Positions 31,994 through 39,199 of a stretch of 39,765 nt of DNA are shown here, piece by piece. The DNA lies in contig JAGAIZ010000011.1 in the NCBI GenBank assembly GCA_017626325.1, forward strand, positions 1-39,765, given 5' to 3'. The number at the start of each line of letters is the position of its first letter. Position 1 is the first letter of the stretch. The stretch is from Lachnospiraceae bacterium (GTDB taxonomy: Bacteria > Bacillota > Clostridia > Lachnospirales > Lachnospiraceae). Below the pieces are notes generated by a model. The model was not told the DNA's origin. It saw only the letters and a program-made list of their open reading frames with translations, and ran no database searches. The translations under genes were made by a program, and so were the position numbers.

Positions 31994-32025
31994 AAAAGAC
32001 CAGTCTTACAGGATTGGTCTTTTTT
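31994..32025 (+). terminator. Strong terminator after rpmB, probably bidirectional
   Basis: A 9-bp stem (31997-32005 with 32012-32020, one G-T pair) has a six-base loop and is followed by TTTTT on the plus strand. Flanking AAA/TTT extends the stem. The A-run on the left gives TTTT on the minus strand, so it can also stop the converging J-domain gene. Confidence 0.85.
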
Positions 32026-32085
32026 CTGTGCATTTGAAATTATAAAACAGTTTCTTAGTCTTCCGCCGTCTCTGCGAAGGGAGCC

Positions 32086-32625
32086 TTAAGCCTGCTTAAA
32101 GCTCTCATACTCCCGCTTCAGATGGTCGTATTCCCTGTTGATCTGTTGAATAATATCCTTGTCTCCCGCCAGATTATCAGGATGAAATATCTTGATCAGA
32201 TCCTTGTACCGCTTCTTCAAAGCAAGCGGATTCGTGACTCCCTGAAAGAAAACCGATACGTCCAGACGGGTTTCATAGGAAACGCGCTCTTCGATCAGTT
32301 CCTTTTCGGCATACAGCCTTGCACGATCCTTCTCCAGCCGCCTGCGGTCAATATCCAACTGCTGGAATCCGTCCCGCAGGATAGCCATTTTCTTCTCGAA
32401 GAACTGGTTATCGTCCTTGAGTCTTTTGCGTTCGTTCGACAGCTTATGGTTCAGAAGCTTCATTTCATCCTGAAACTGTACTTTTTCCTTCATAAACTGT
32501 TCCTGCATCTGTTCCAGATCCTTCCTCGCAGTCGCAAGTCTTATATTTTCCCGAAAAAGCCAGGATTTCAGTTCCTGAAGTTCATCTTCGGAACCGGTGT
32601 CTAATATTTCTTCGAAATTGTCCAT
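32086..32625 (-). CDS. Coiled-coil protein with a C-terminal J domain
   Basis: A 179-aa protein. Residues from about 15 to 115 are a long charged coiled coil rich in Glu, Lys, Arg and Gln (for example KDLEQMQEQFMKEK). The last 45 residues hold a compact J domain with the diagnostic HPD tripeptide (LIKIFHPDNLAGDKD) and the following helix INREYDHLK. J domains stimulate DnaK/Hsp70; here the domain is C-terminal, unlike DnaJ. I prefer the ATG at 32625; a TTG nine codons earlier overlaps the small gene upstream. The ribosome binding site is weak, so translation may be coupled to the 46-aa gene ending 17 bases before it. The partner or cargo is unknown. Confidence 0.8.
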   Translation of the reverse strand: MDNFEEILDTGSEDELQELKSWLFRENIRLATARKDLEQMQEQFMKEKVQFQDEMKLLNHKLSNERKRLKDDNQFFEKKMAILRDGFQQLDIDRRRLEKDRARLYAEKELIEERVSYETRLDVSVFFQGVTNPLALKKRYKDLIKIFHPDNLAGDKDIIQQINREYDHLKREYESFKQA

Positions 32626-32642
32626 TCTATAACCGTGTCTTT

Positions 32643-32783
32643 CTAGTCGCAAATAAAGAAATTATATCCAATTAACAGCAATAAAATAATCAGAACCAAG
32701 CCGATAAAACGGTTTGTCAGGAAAAGCATAAACAGCATTCCGCAAGCAATGCAAACAGCTACAAATCCAACTAATTTCTTCAA
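32643..32783 (-). CDS. Small membrane protein, 46 aa
   Basis: A short open frame with a TTG start at 32783 and AGGG eight bases upstream. It encodes a short basic start followed by two adjacent hydrophobic stretches split by TNRF (about residues 4-22 and 26-44), most likely a helical hairpin. It ends 17 bases before the ATG of the J-domain gene on the same strand. Its even hydrophobicity and correctly placed site argue that it is real. No family is recognised; a membrane tether for its neighbour is only a guess. Confidence 0.6.
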   Translation of the reverse strand: MKKLVGFVAVCIACGMLFMLFLTNRFIGLVLIILLLLIGYNFFICD

Positions 32784-32851
32784 TATGATATCCCTGCATA
32801 TGCTTTTGTTATACTATATGCTCCGTACCCGGAAATGATTCGGGTTTCTCA

Positions 32852-33244
32852 TCAGCCTTCTTCCTCCGGGAAAGCAATATCAACGGCCGTATCGTCCGCC
32901 ATCATCTCTTCCTTGGGCGTTGTGAACTTATCTACAATATCAGGAATCATATCCAGTACTTTGGTAATGGTATCCTGATTCTTGATATTCACAAGCTTCG
33001 TGGAGCCGTTCTTGATGACGAGCACCGCGCTGGGCGACATCTTGGCGCCGAATCCGCCGCCACCGCCGTTCTTCTTATCAGCCGCGCTGGCGCCCGCGCC
33101 TACGCCGAAGCTGACGTCTACAAGAGGCAGAATGATCGTATCGCCGACCTGGGTGGCGTCTCCTACAACTGTCTTCGTTCCGATCACCGCATTCATGCCC
33201 TTCATCAGTGATTCTATTACTCCGGTAAAATTATTCTCTGCCAT
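32852..33244 (-). CDS. ytfJ: GerW/YtfJ-family sporulation protein
   Basis: A 130-aa protein of the GerW (YtfJ) family, known in Bacillus as a forespore-made protein needed for proper germination. The pattern TVVGDATQVGDTIILPLVDVSFG, the glycine-rich segment (about residues 59-66) and the SPSAVLVI strand are typical. The start codon abuts the stop of the DUF2953 gene, with AAGGAGG inside that gene, so the two are translated together. It is evidence that the organism forms spores. Confidence 0.9.
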   Translation of the reverse strand: MAENNFTGVIESLMKGMNAVIGTKTVVGDATQVGDTIILPLVDVSFGVGAGASAADKKNGGGGGFGAKMSPSAVLVIKNGSTKLVNIKNQDTITKVLDMIPDIVDKFTTPKEEMMADDTAVDIAFPEEEG

Positions 33245-34270
33245 TTACGCAGCCTCCTTTTTGAAAAGTTTGATCAGTTTCTTAATATCCTTATTAAAAT
33301 AAACCCGTATTGCCGTCTTTACAAACGTGAAAGCTCTGATCCGTCCCTTGATCAGCGCGCAGCCTTCTATGCGTTTGCGGTCAAAATCGCCTGTTATATC
33401 TACATATTCCCCAATCACAGGGTATAACATGCCATAGAAAGCCAGGATTTCTGCGGTAGCTGCAGGATCGTCCATCCCTATCGTCAGGTTTACCCTAAGC
33501 TTCTGCGGTTTCAGGCTCTTAACAATGCTTGCAAGTTCTCCCTTGCACAGTCGAAAGGAAGACCGGAAAGCGTCGCCTGCAATGACTTCACGATAATATC
33601 CAATTTGATCCGATACAGATTTTATTTTATCACAGATATTCCTGATTGTGTACTCTATATTTTGGATCAGATCTTTTATTTTGTGAAAGAAATTTTTACA
33701 TTTTGCGGCGATGCCGCTAAGCTTCTCCCTGAAAGAAGTTTTCTCTTCTGAGCGCTCTGCCTGTATTGCTTCTTCATTCCGCGCCCTGATTGTTACGGTG
33801 GGAATGGGTTTCCCTTCTTCTTTCTTCGATGACGGCGTTGGGTCCGGATGCATCGGCGCGTCCCCGGTATCCGCAGGATCCGCTTCCTGTTTCACTTTGA
33901 TTGTTTCCGGCTGTCTTTGGTTTCCATCTGGCGTCGTCTTATCCTCCCGCTTCCCGGGCGGACGTTTCTTATGTCCGGCTTGACGCTCTTTCCCGTCAGG
34001 AACCCGCAGCAGCGTGAACAGAAAGAGCCTGACTCTCACATAGGCCATATCCGAGGGATAACGGATCCGCACATTGACGATGTGCATAAGCCATGTGATC
34101 CTGGCGTGCACTGTAAACGGCGGCTCGCCTTCGCCCTCCTTCCGCTCCAGTTCAATCCGGTAACGCACCGGAACGAAAAGCACGCACAGGATCGCAAGAA
34201 GGAGAATGCCCAGGATACATAACAGGATTATTCCTATAATTTTTAAAATAAGTAAAATGATATGTAACAT
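33245..34270 (-). CDS. DUF2953 membrane protein (YtfI-like)
   Basis: A 341-aa protein starting with a strong membrane helix (about residues 3-32). A DUF2953 beta-rich segment follows (VPVRYRIEL, ITWLMHIVNVRIRYP), then a low-complexity charged, Pro/Glu/Lys-rich insert (about 98-185), and a C-terminal DUF2953 part. Pairing with gerW/ytfJ is the same as ytfI-ytfJ in Bacillus, so a sporulation or germination role at the membrane is likely. The ATG follows AAGGA. The large charged insert is longer than I would expect for the family. Confidence 0.85.
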   Translation of the reverse strand: MLHIILLILKIIGIILLCILGILLLAILCVLFVPVRYRIELERKEGEGEPPFTVHARITWLMHIVNVRIRYPSDMAYVRVRLFLFTLLRVPDGKERQAGHKKRPPGKREDKTTPDGNQRQPETIKVKQEADPADTGDAPMHPDPTPSSKKEEGKPIPTVTIRARNEEAIQAERSEEKTSFREKLSGIAAKCKNFFHKIKDLIQNIEYTIRNICDKIKSVSDQIGYYREVIAGDAFRSSFRLCKGELASIVKSLKPQKLRVNLTIGMDDPAATAEILAFYGMLYPVIGEYVDITGDFDRKRIEGCALIKGRIRAFTFVKTAIRVYFNKDIKKLIKLFKKEAA

Positions 34271-34300
34271 ACGGTTTCCTTCGGTTCCTTTTCTATATTG

Positions 34301-34636
34301 CTATGACTGCCGGGCAGAGTGGTCTGCGTAAGCGTCGCCGAACAGAAAGGAAATCAGATCGGCCTGTCCCGTCTTACAAAGCGCGCTCTCCGCTATCTGG
34401 CGAATCAGATCCACCGCTTCCTCCTGACTGCCCGCAATCCCGATAATATAGGGCGGATGCTCCTTATAATACCATTGCTGCATCAACAAACTGTGATAGA
34501 TTTCCAGTTGGTTGTTTTCCTGCATATAGGCAATCACATAAATGTTGGGCAGCTTGGCGTATCGTTTTAATTTCCTTTTGATTTTATCAGGTTTTTTAAC
34601 AGTATCTCCTACATAGAGATTTTTATAAAATTTCAT
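34301..34636 (-). CDS. Conserved-looking hypothetical protein, 111 aa
   Basis: I do not recognise this protein. It is small, soluble and basic at the N-terminus (KKPDKIKRKLKRYAK), then mixed alpha/beta with IYVIAYMQENNQLEIY and the aromatic QQWYYKEHPPYIIGIAG, and a C-terminal helix (EEAVDLIRQIAE). The ATG at 34636 has AGGTGAT upstream; the five extra codons of the open frame do not. It precedes DUF2953 by 30 bases on the same strand and may belong to that sporulation unit. Confidence 0.7.
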   Translation of the reverse strand: MKFYKNLYVGDTVKKPDKIKRKLKRYAKLPNIYVIAYMQENNQLEIYHSLLMQQWYYKEHPPYIIGIAGSQEEAVDLIRQIAESALCKTGQADLISFLFGDAYADHSARQS

Positions 34637-34737
34637 GGATATCACCTGCAATAAGTAGTCTGTTCTTAGATTATCAACTATTTTACCATATTTTATCCAA
34701 ATGAAACAGAATATCTTACGGATTCTATTATAACCAT

Positions 34738-34775
34738 ATTCTTCCGGAAAATGTTGACTTATTTTCCAGAAGAAT
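34738..34775. repeat. 15-bp inverted repeat around the -35 box of the HD-GYP gene
   Basis: The arm at 34738-34752 (ATTCTTCCGGAAAAT) matches the reverse complement of the arm at 34761-34775 in 14 of 15 bases, with an eight-base spacer, GTTGACTT. The -35 hexamer lies in the spacer and the -10 begins at the next base after the right arm. It has no T-tail, so it looks like a dimeric repressor or activator operator rather than a terminator. Confidence 0.7.
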
Positions 34776-34781
34776 TATACT
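34754..34781 (+). promoter_or_regulatory. Promoter of the HD-GYP-like gene
   Basis: TTGACT (34754-34759) and TATACT (34776-34781) are separated by 16 bases, each matching sigma-A in five of six positions. They lie about 40 bases upstream of the ATG. The boxes are interleaved with the large inverted repeat. Confidence 0.7.
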
Positions 34782-34821
34782 ATCAATTAGATATTTTCAA
34801 CAAAAGACGGGGGTTGTTTCT

Positions 34822-35877
34822 ATGAAAACTGTTGCACGAATGGCGCTGGAAAAAGGTATGGTGATCGGCGAGGACGTCTACAATTACCAGAATAAGCTTC
34901 TCTATCCGAAGGATACGGTAGTCGACGAATACGTCATCGCAAGACTGGCGCGTTATTCTGTCATGTGCGTGCCTGTCAAGGAAGAGATTGATTACGCAAG
35001 AACCCATTTTGAGAAGATCAGGCTCAGCCGGGAATTTAAACATTTTGAGTTTACCTACCGTAACTGTATGCCGCTCTACCGCCGGATCATGACTGATTTT
35101 GCAGAGCGCGGAATCCCGGTGCATATGGGAAGCCTCATGGAATTGTATGCCAAGATATCCTCCCGCGCGCGCGATGGAGAACAACTCCTTGATTTCCTGT
35201 ATAATATGCTGCCGAGCGAGGATGAAATGACACATGCGCACTGTCTTAATTCCGCTCTGATTGCCGGCGTATTCGGCGCATGGCTTAAGCTGTCCAGAGA
35301 AGATATCTTCCTGCTGATACAATGCGGCTTCTTCTATGACATTGGCAAATTAAAGCTGCCTCAGGAATTATTGTGGAAGCCGGGTAAGCTGAGCGATTTG
35401 GAATTTACGAAGCTAAAGACACATACCATGCTGGGATTTGATATGCTGAAAGGTCAGGATTTGAACGAACACGTGATCAAAGCCGCCCTGATGCACCATG
35501 AACGATGCGACGGCTCAGGATACCCTTCCCGCCTTAAGAAAGACCAGATCGATATCTTCGCCAAGTATATTGCGGTGATAGACGCTTATGAAGCGATGAC
35601 ATCCGCCAGAACCTACAGGCAGTCCCTGCATCCGTTTCAGGTAATCGCTAATTTTGAACGGGATGGCTATGTGAAATATGACGCGTCGATTCTTCGACCG
35701 ATTCTTTCGCACATTGCTACGGCTCATCTGGGTTCCCGGATTCGTCTGACTGACGATACGGAAGCTGAAATCATACAGATTAATCCGGCATATCTGTCCA
35801 GACCAATGATCCGGACTGACAGCGGGGTCATTGATCTTGCGAGAAAGCCGGAGCTTGATATCGCCGCAATATATTGA
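34822..35877 (+). CDS. HD-GYP-like domain protein with an altered HD pair
   Basis: A 351-aa protein. Residues 1-110 are a non-catalytic N-terminal part (LEKGMVIGEDVYN is typical of HD-GYP proteins); about 125-285 is an HD-GYP-type domain. Family HD-GYP enzymes hydrolyse cyclic di-GMP. H140, K176, H201, H225-H226, the GYP motif DGSGYP (230-235) and DAYEAMTSARTYR are intact. The central HD pair reads Tyr172-Asp173 (FFYDIGK), so one metal-binding His is replaced. It may be a weakened enzyme or a cyclic-dinucleotide sensor. It is one of two plus-strand genes, monocistronic and convergent with the NUDIX gene, with only 30 bases between the stops. Confidence 0.88.
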   Translation: MKTVARMALEKGMVIGEDVYNYQNKLLYPKDTVVDEYVIARLARYSVMCVPVKEEIDYARTHFEKIRLSREFKHFEFTYRNCMPLYRRIMTDFAERGIPVHMGSLMELYAKISSRARDGEQLLDFLYNMLPSEDEMTHAHCLNSALIAGVFGAWLKLSREDIFLLIQCGFFYDIGKLKLPQELLWKPGKLSDLEFTKLKTHTMLGFDMLKGQDLNEHVIKAALMHHERCDGSGYPSRLKKDQIDIFAKYIAVIDAYEAMTSARTYRQSLHPFQVIANFERDGYVKYDASILRPILSHIATAHLGSRIRLTDDTEAEIIQINPAYLSRPMIRTDSGVIDLARKPELDIAAIY

Positions 35878-35907
35878 TTCTAAACAGATAAAATCTATCA
35901 GAATAAA

Positions 35908-36348
35908 TCATTTGCCCCACAGATTGTTTTTCTTCAGCTCCATATATTCATTATATGCTTTCTCGAGAATCTGCTTCTCATTAGGGAATTTCAGCAGATG
36001 ATACGCTTCGTGGTACTTATAGTAACCGGAATCCATGAAGAATTCTTCGCGCTGGGGCTTACTGTAATAACTGTCCGCCATCATCAGATACCAATGCACC
36101 TCTTTGGATACGGTATCTTCCGGTACACTGAAGGTATAGCTGCTCTTACCGATGTATTTCCTGATGGATGCGCTTGCCCCGGATTCCTCCAGCACTTCCC
36201 GCAATGCGGTTTCCGGATATTTTTCATCCTTTTCAACAGTTCCCTTAGGCAGCACCCAGCCTTCGTATTTATTGTGGAAACGTTTGTAAAGCACAAGTAT
36301 TTTCCCGCGAAAAATAACTACGCCTCCGCAGCTTACCGCTTCGATCAT
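35908..36348 (-). CDS. NUDIX hydrolase
   Basis: A 146-aa hydrolase of nucleoside-diphosphate-linked substrates. The NUDIX box is complete, starting at the Gly of LPKGTVEKDEKYPETA and ending REVLEESGA. The N-terminus SCGGVVIFRGKILVLYK is a typical first strand, and the overall form resembles diadenosine-polyphosphate or housecleaning NUDIX enzymes. The substrate cannot be assigned. The ATG follows AGGAGG. It lies 12 bases after the PBP gene in the same unit. Confidence 0.92.
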   Translation of the reverse strand: MIEAVSCGGVVIFRGKILVLYKRFHNKYEGWVLPKGTVEKDEKYPETALREVLEESGASASIRKYIGKSSYTFSVPEDTVSKEVHWYLMMADSYYSKPQREEFFMDSGYYKYHEAYHLLKFPNEKQILEKAYNEYMELKKNNLWGK

Positions 36349-36360
36349 ATGTTAGTCCTC

Positions 36361-37806
36361 CTATACGCCGAAATAGGCGTCAAATATTCTTTTTGCGATA
36401 GGAACCGCATAGTCTCCGCCTGAGCCGGCGCCCTCAATAATGATCGTAACGCATACCTCGGGCTCCTCTACCGGAGCAAAGCCTGTAAACCATGCATGAG
36501 AATCTGTTTTTACACTGTTATATTCCGCAGAACCGGTCTTGCCGGCCGCCGTATAGCTTAAACCGGATAATTTCGTTCCGGTGCCGCTTTCCACTACTTC
36601 ACGCATCAATTCCGTAAGCGCCGCAGCCTCCTGCTCTGACATCAGCTTCTTGTATGTTCCCGGATTGAACTGTTTGATGACAGCTCCTTCGTTGTTTTCC
36701 ACATGATCTACCAGATACGGCTTCATAAGCACGCCTCCGTTGGCGGCTGCGCTTGTGATCATATTCAAATGCAGCGGGGTGATCTGTGTCGTTCCCTGGC
36801 CGATCGCCGCCTGCATAACGTTCGAATCCGAGGTGGATTCATCGATGACAAGTTTACTCTTGTTATAGGCAAAGGTAACCGGCAGTTCTTCATTGAACAG
36901 CAGCTCATCCAGCGTATTGCCGAACTTCGTACGGTCTAACTGCATACCGATCTTTGCAAAGGAAGCGTTGCAGGATTTGGCGAAGGATCTGGTAAAATCC
37001 TCCTGTCCATGCACCGTGCCGTGGTAACAGTTAATGGTATCCTGTCCATGGGTGAAGCTGCCGCTGCACTGATATGTGTATTGACTATATGAGTCAGGGT
37101 TCTCTCTGATATATTCCAGCGCCGTAATGATTTTGAAGGTAGAGCCGGGCGGATACAGGCCCTGCGTCACGCGGTTTAAAAGGACGCCGCTGTCCTTGTC
37201 CGAGAGCAGGTCGTTCCAGATCACATCGATCTGATTGGGATCAAAATCAGGCTTTGACACCATGGCAAGGATTTTGCCCGTGGAGGGCTCCGTAACGATA
37301 ATCGCGCCTTTGTAGACGCCCAGAGACTGGTATGCGATTTCCTGTAAGGCAACGTCCAGCGTTGTTACCACATTATCGCCGGGATATTTCTCGCCCGACA
37401 CCTCGCTCGCCACCTTATCGGCTAACTTGGCATTGGAATGAAGCAGGTAATAATTGCTCTGGGCCTCGATTCCGTATTTGCCGTTAGAAGCATAGCCGAC
37501 CACATGGGCAAACATATTGGCATAGGGATAGACCCGCGTTTCTTTGCCGTTCTCATCGGTCTGTGTCTGCGCCAGCACCTGCCCGCCGCTGGCATAGATC
37601 GTTCCTCTGGTATTCTGGGCTACCAGAAGCTCCTGTCTGCTGTTATAGCTGTTGTTAATTAATTCCTGCTGATTCGTGATAGCATAATAACAGGTGTAGC
37701 CCATCATCCCCAGGAACAATGCCACAAACAGATACGTAACGGTCAGGATCTGCCTATTCCTCTTCTTCCGCTTCCTGTTCGTATTCGTTTTCGAAGTCTG
37801 TTTCAT
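36361..37806 (-). CDS. Class B penicillin-binding protein (PbpA/FtsI-like) paired with FtsW
   Basis: A membrane transpeptidase that cross-links peptidoglycan. The 481-aa form starts at the ATG at 37806, seven bases after AGGAG; the longer frame reaches further into ftsW without a site. A basic cytoplasmic lead (RKRKKRNR) and one membrane helix (about residues 20-42) come first. The catalytic motifs are STFK (222-225), SCN (278-280) and KTGS (423-426). It is short and lacks PASTA domains, like mycobacterial and actinobacterial PbpA. Its first 17 codons overlap the end of ftsW in another frame, so the SEDS-PBP pair is translationally linked. Confidence 0.93.
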   Translation of the reverse strand: MKQTSKTNTNRKRKKRNRQILTVTYLFVALFLGMMGYTCYYAITNQQELINNSYNSRQELLVAQNTRGTIYASGGQVLAQTQTDENGKETRVYPYANMFAHVVGYASNGKYGIEAQSNYYLLHSNAKLADKVASEVSGEKYPGDNVVTTLDVALQEIAYQSLGVYKGAIIVTEPSTGKILAMVSKPDFDPNQIDVIWNDLLSDKDSGVLLNRVTQGLYPPGSTFKIITALEYIRENPDSYSQYTYQCSGSFTHGQDTINCYHGTVHGQEDFTRSFAKSCNASFAKIGMQLDRTKFGNTLDELLFNEELPVTFAYNKSKLVIDESTSDSNVMQAAIGQGTTQITPLHLNMITSAAANGGVLMKPYLVDHVENNEGAVIKQFNPGTYKKLMSEQEAAALTELMREVVESGTGTKLSGLSYTAAGKTGSAEYNSVKTDSHAWFTGFAPVEEPEVCVTIIIEGAGSGGDYAVPIAKRIFDAYFGV

Positions 37807-39193
37807 CCTCAAACTCCTGCTCTCCTTCGGACTCCTGTTCGAAATATTCATTTCTTCTTCGTCTTTTTCTCTTCTTTTTAGCACGTTTTGCTCCTTCATC
37901 CTGTCTGATCATATACAGACCCTCTATGATAAAAAACATGATAAGCGTTGTCAGGACAGAACTGCCGCCGTAGCTGATAAGGGGTAGCGTCACACCGGTC
38001 ATCGGTATGAATTTCGTGCCGCCGCCGACCGTTAAGAATACCTGAAAAATATAAGTGACGCCAAGCCCGAAAGCAATCAACTGATAAAACCTGTCCTTTA
38101 ATTTGACAGAGATATTCATGAACATAATAAAGCAGCTAATACAGATTAAAATCACACACATGGAAAATGCAATCCCCAGCTCTTCAGCGACCGCGGAAAA
38201 TACAAAATCAGCTTCCACAAAGGGGATGGACGTTGGATTTCCCCGAAACAGCCCCAATCCGAACCAGCCGCCGCTGCTGATGGCAAACAACGACTGTGTG
38301 ATCTGATACCCTGCGTCGTCGATACAACTGAAAGGATCCCGCCACGCCTGCACGCGAATCTGCACATGAGAGAAAAAATGATAGGCAAGCACCGCAGCGC
38401 CGCAGCCGCCCACGCCCCCGAGAAACAGATAAATCCATTTTCCTGTGGCGATAAAAACCATCATCACATAGACGATAAAGAATATCAGCGCGCTGCCAAG
38501 ATCCCTGGACGCCACCAGAATCAATACATGTATGCCCGCCAAAACCGCTGTCAGAGCGACCCGCATAAAATCATGCTTCTCGTAAAGCGCACTGGCGATA
38601 AAGAACACAAATATAATCTTCACAAATTCCGAGGGCTGGAAGGTTACGCCCAGAACAGAATAAGAAATCTTGGAGCCATACGTGACAGAACCGAGGATCA
38701 GCACGATTCCAAGCGCGACGATACCCACCGCCGCATAGATCCACGTAAGACTCTTTAAAAACTTAAGCTTGTGTATAAAGAAAGGTATGATCATGCCTGC
38801 AATGACAGATACCGTAACGATAAAAAACTGTTTGATCGCCTTATCATACGAAAGTCTCGACAAAATCACAAAGCCGACGCTTAAAAGCATGCACATATTA
38901 TTGATGATCAGCCGGTTGCCCTTCGGATAGATCATGCGAAACAGCACTACGGTAGAAAACAAAAGAATCTGCTGCAGCGCATAGAACAGGAGATATTCTA
39001 TTTGACCGGTTTCAAAGCATATTACAAGAAAGCATGAAAAATGAACCAGAAACATTAACAGATTCTGGCGGATATAACTTCCCTTCCGCTTCTCTTCATC
39101 CTGAAAACGAAAAACCAGGAAACACTCAAACGTATATAATGCAATAAACAAAGTAATAAAATACTTAGAAAGTTCTGTGATATACAATTCCAT
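37754..39193 (-). CDS. ftsW: FtsW/RodA/SpoVE-family SEDS glycosyltransferase
   Basis: Polymerises peptidoglycan from lipid II together with the neighbouring PBP. The 479-aa protein has about twelve hydrophobic segments and SEDS signatures FQPSEFVK, EADFVFSAVAEELG (catalytic-site Asp) and PLISYGGSS. Compared with RodA in this window it has an extra N-terminal membrane region of about 100 residues and a charged C-terminal tail: first basic (KRAKKKRKRRRR), then about 30 residues almost all Glu/Asp. Whether it serves division, elongation or sporulation cannot be told; the paired PBP and U32 neighbour fit a division or general wall role, so the symbol is tentative. It follows the U32 gene by 6 bases. 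Confidence 0.88.
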   Translation of the reverse strand: MELYITELSKYFITLFIALYTFECFLVFRFQDEEKRKGSYIRQNLLMFLVHFSCFLVICFETGQIEYLLFYALQQILLFSTVVLFRMIYPKGNRLIINNMCMLLSVGFVILSRLSYDKAIKQFFIVTVSVIAGMIIPFFIHKLKFLKSLTWIYAAVGIVALGIVLILGSVTYGSKISYSVLGVTFQPSEFVKIIFVFFIASALYEKHDFMRVALTAVLAGIHVLILVASRDLGSALIFFIVYVMMVFIATGKWIYLFLGGVGGCGAAVLAYHFFSHVQIRVQAWRDPFSCIDDAGYQITQSLFAISSGGWFGLGLFRGNPTSIPFVEADFVFSAVAEELGIAFSMCVILICISCFIMFMNISVKLKDRFYQLIAFGLGVTYIFQVFLTVGGGTKFIPMTGVTLPLISYGGSSVLTTLIMFFIIEGLYMIRQDEGAKRAKKKRKRRRRNEYFEQESEGEQEFEDETDFENEYEQEAEEEE

Positions 39194-39199
39194 CGTTGC

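Noticed and set aside
32827-32845. ACCCG/CGGGT hairpin between gerW and the 46-aa gene
   Set aside because: Only 5 bp, and the T-run is on the wrong strand for the genes here; too weak to call a terminator.
35878-35907. Possible bidirectional terminator between the HD-GYP and NUDIX genes
   Set aside because: Only 4-5 bp of broken pairing and no T-run; I see nothing definite in these 30 bases.
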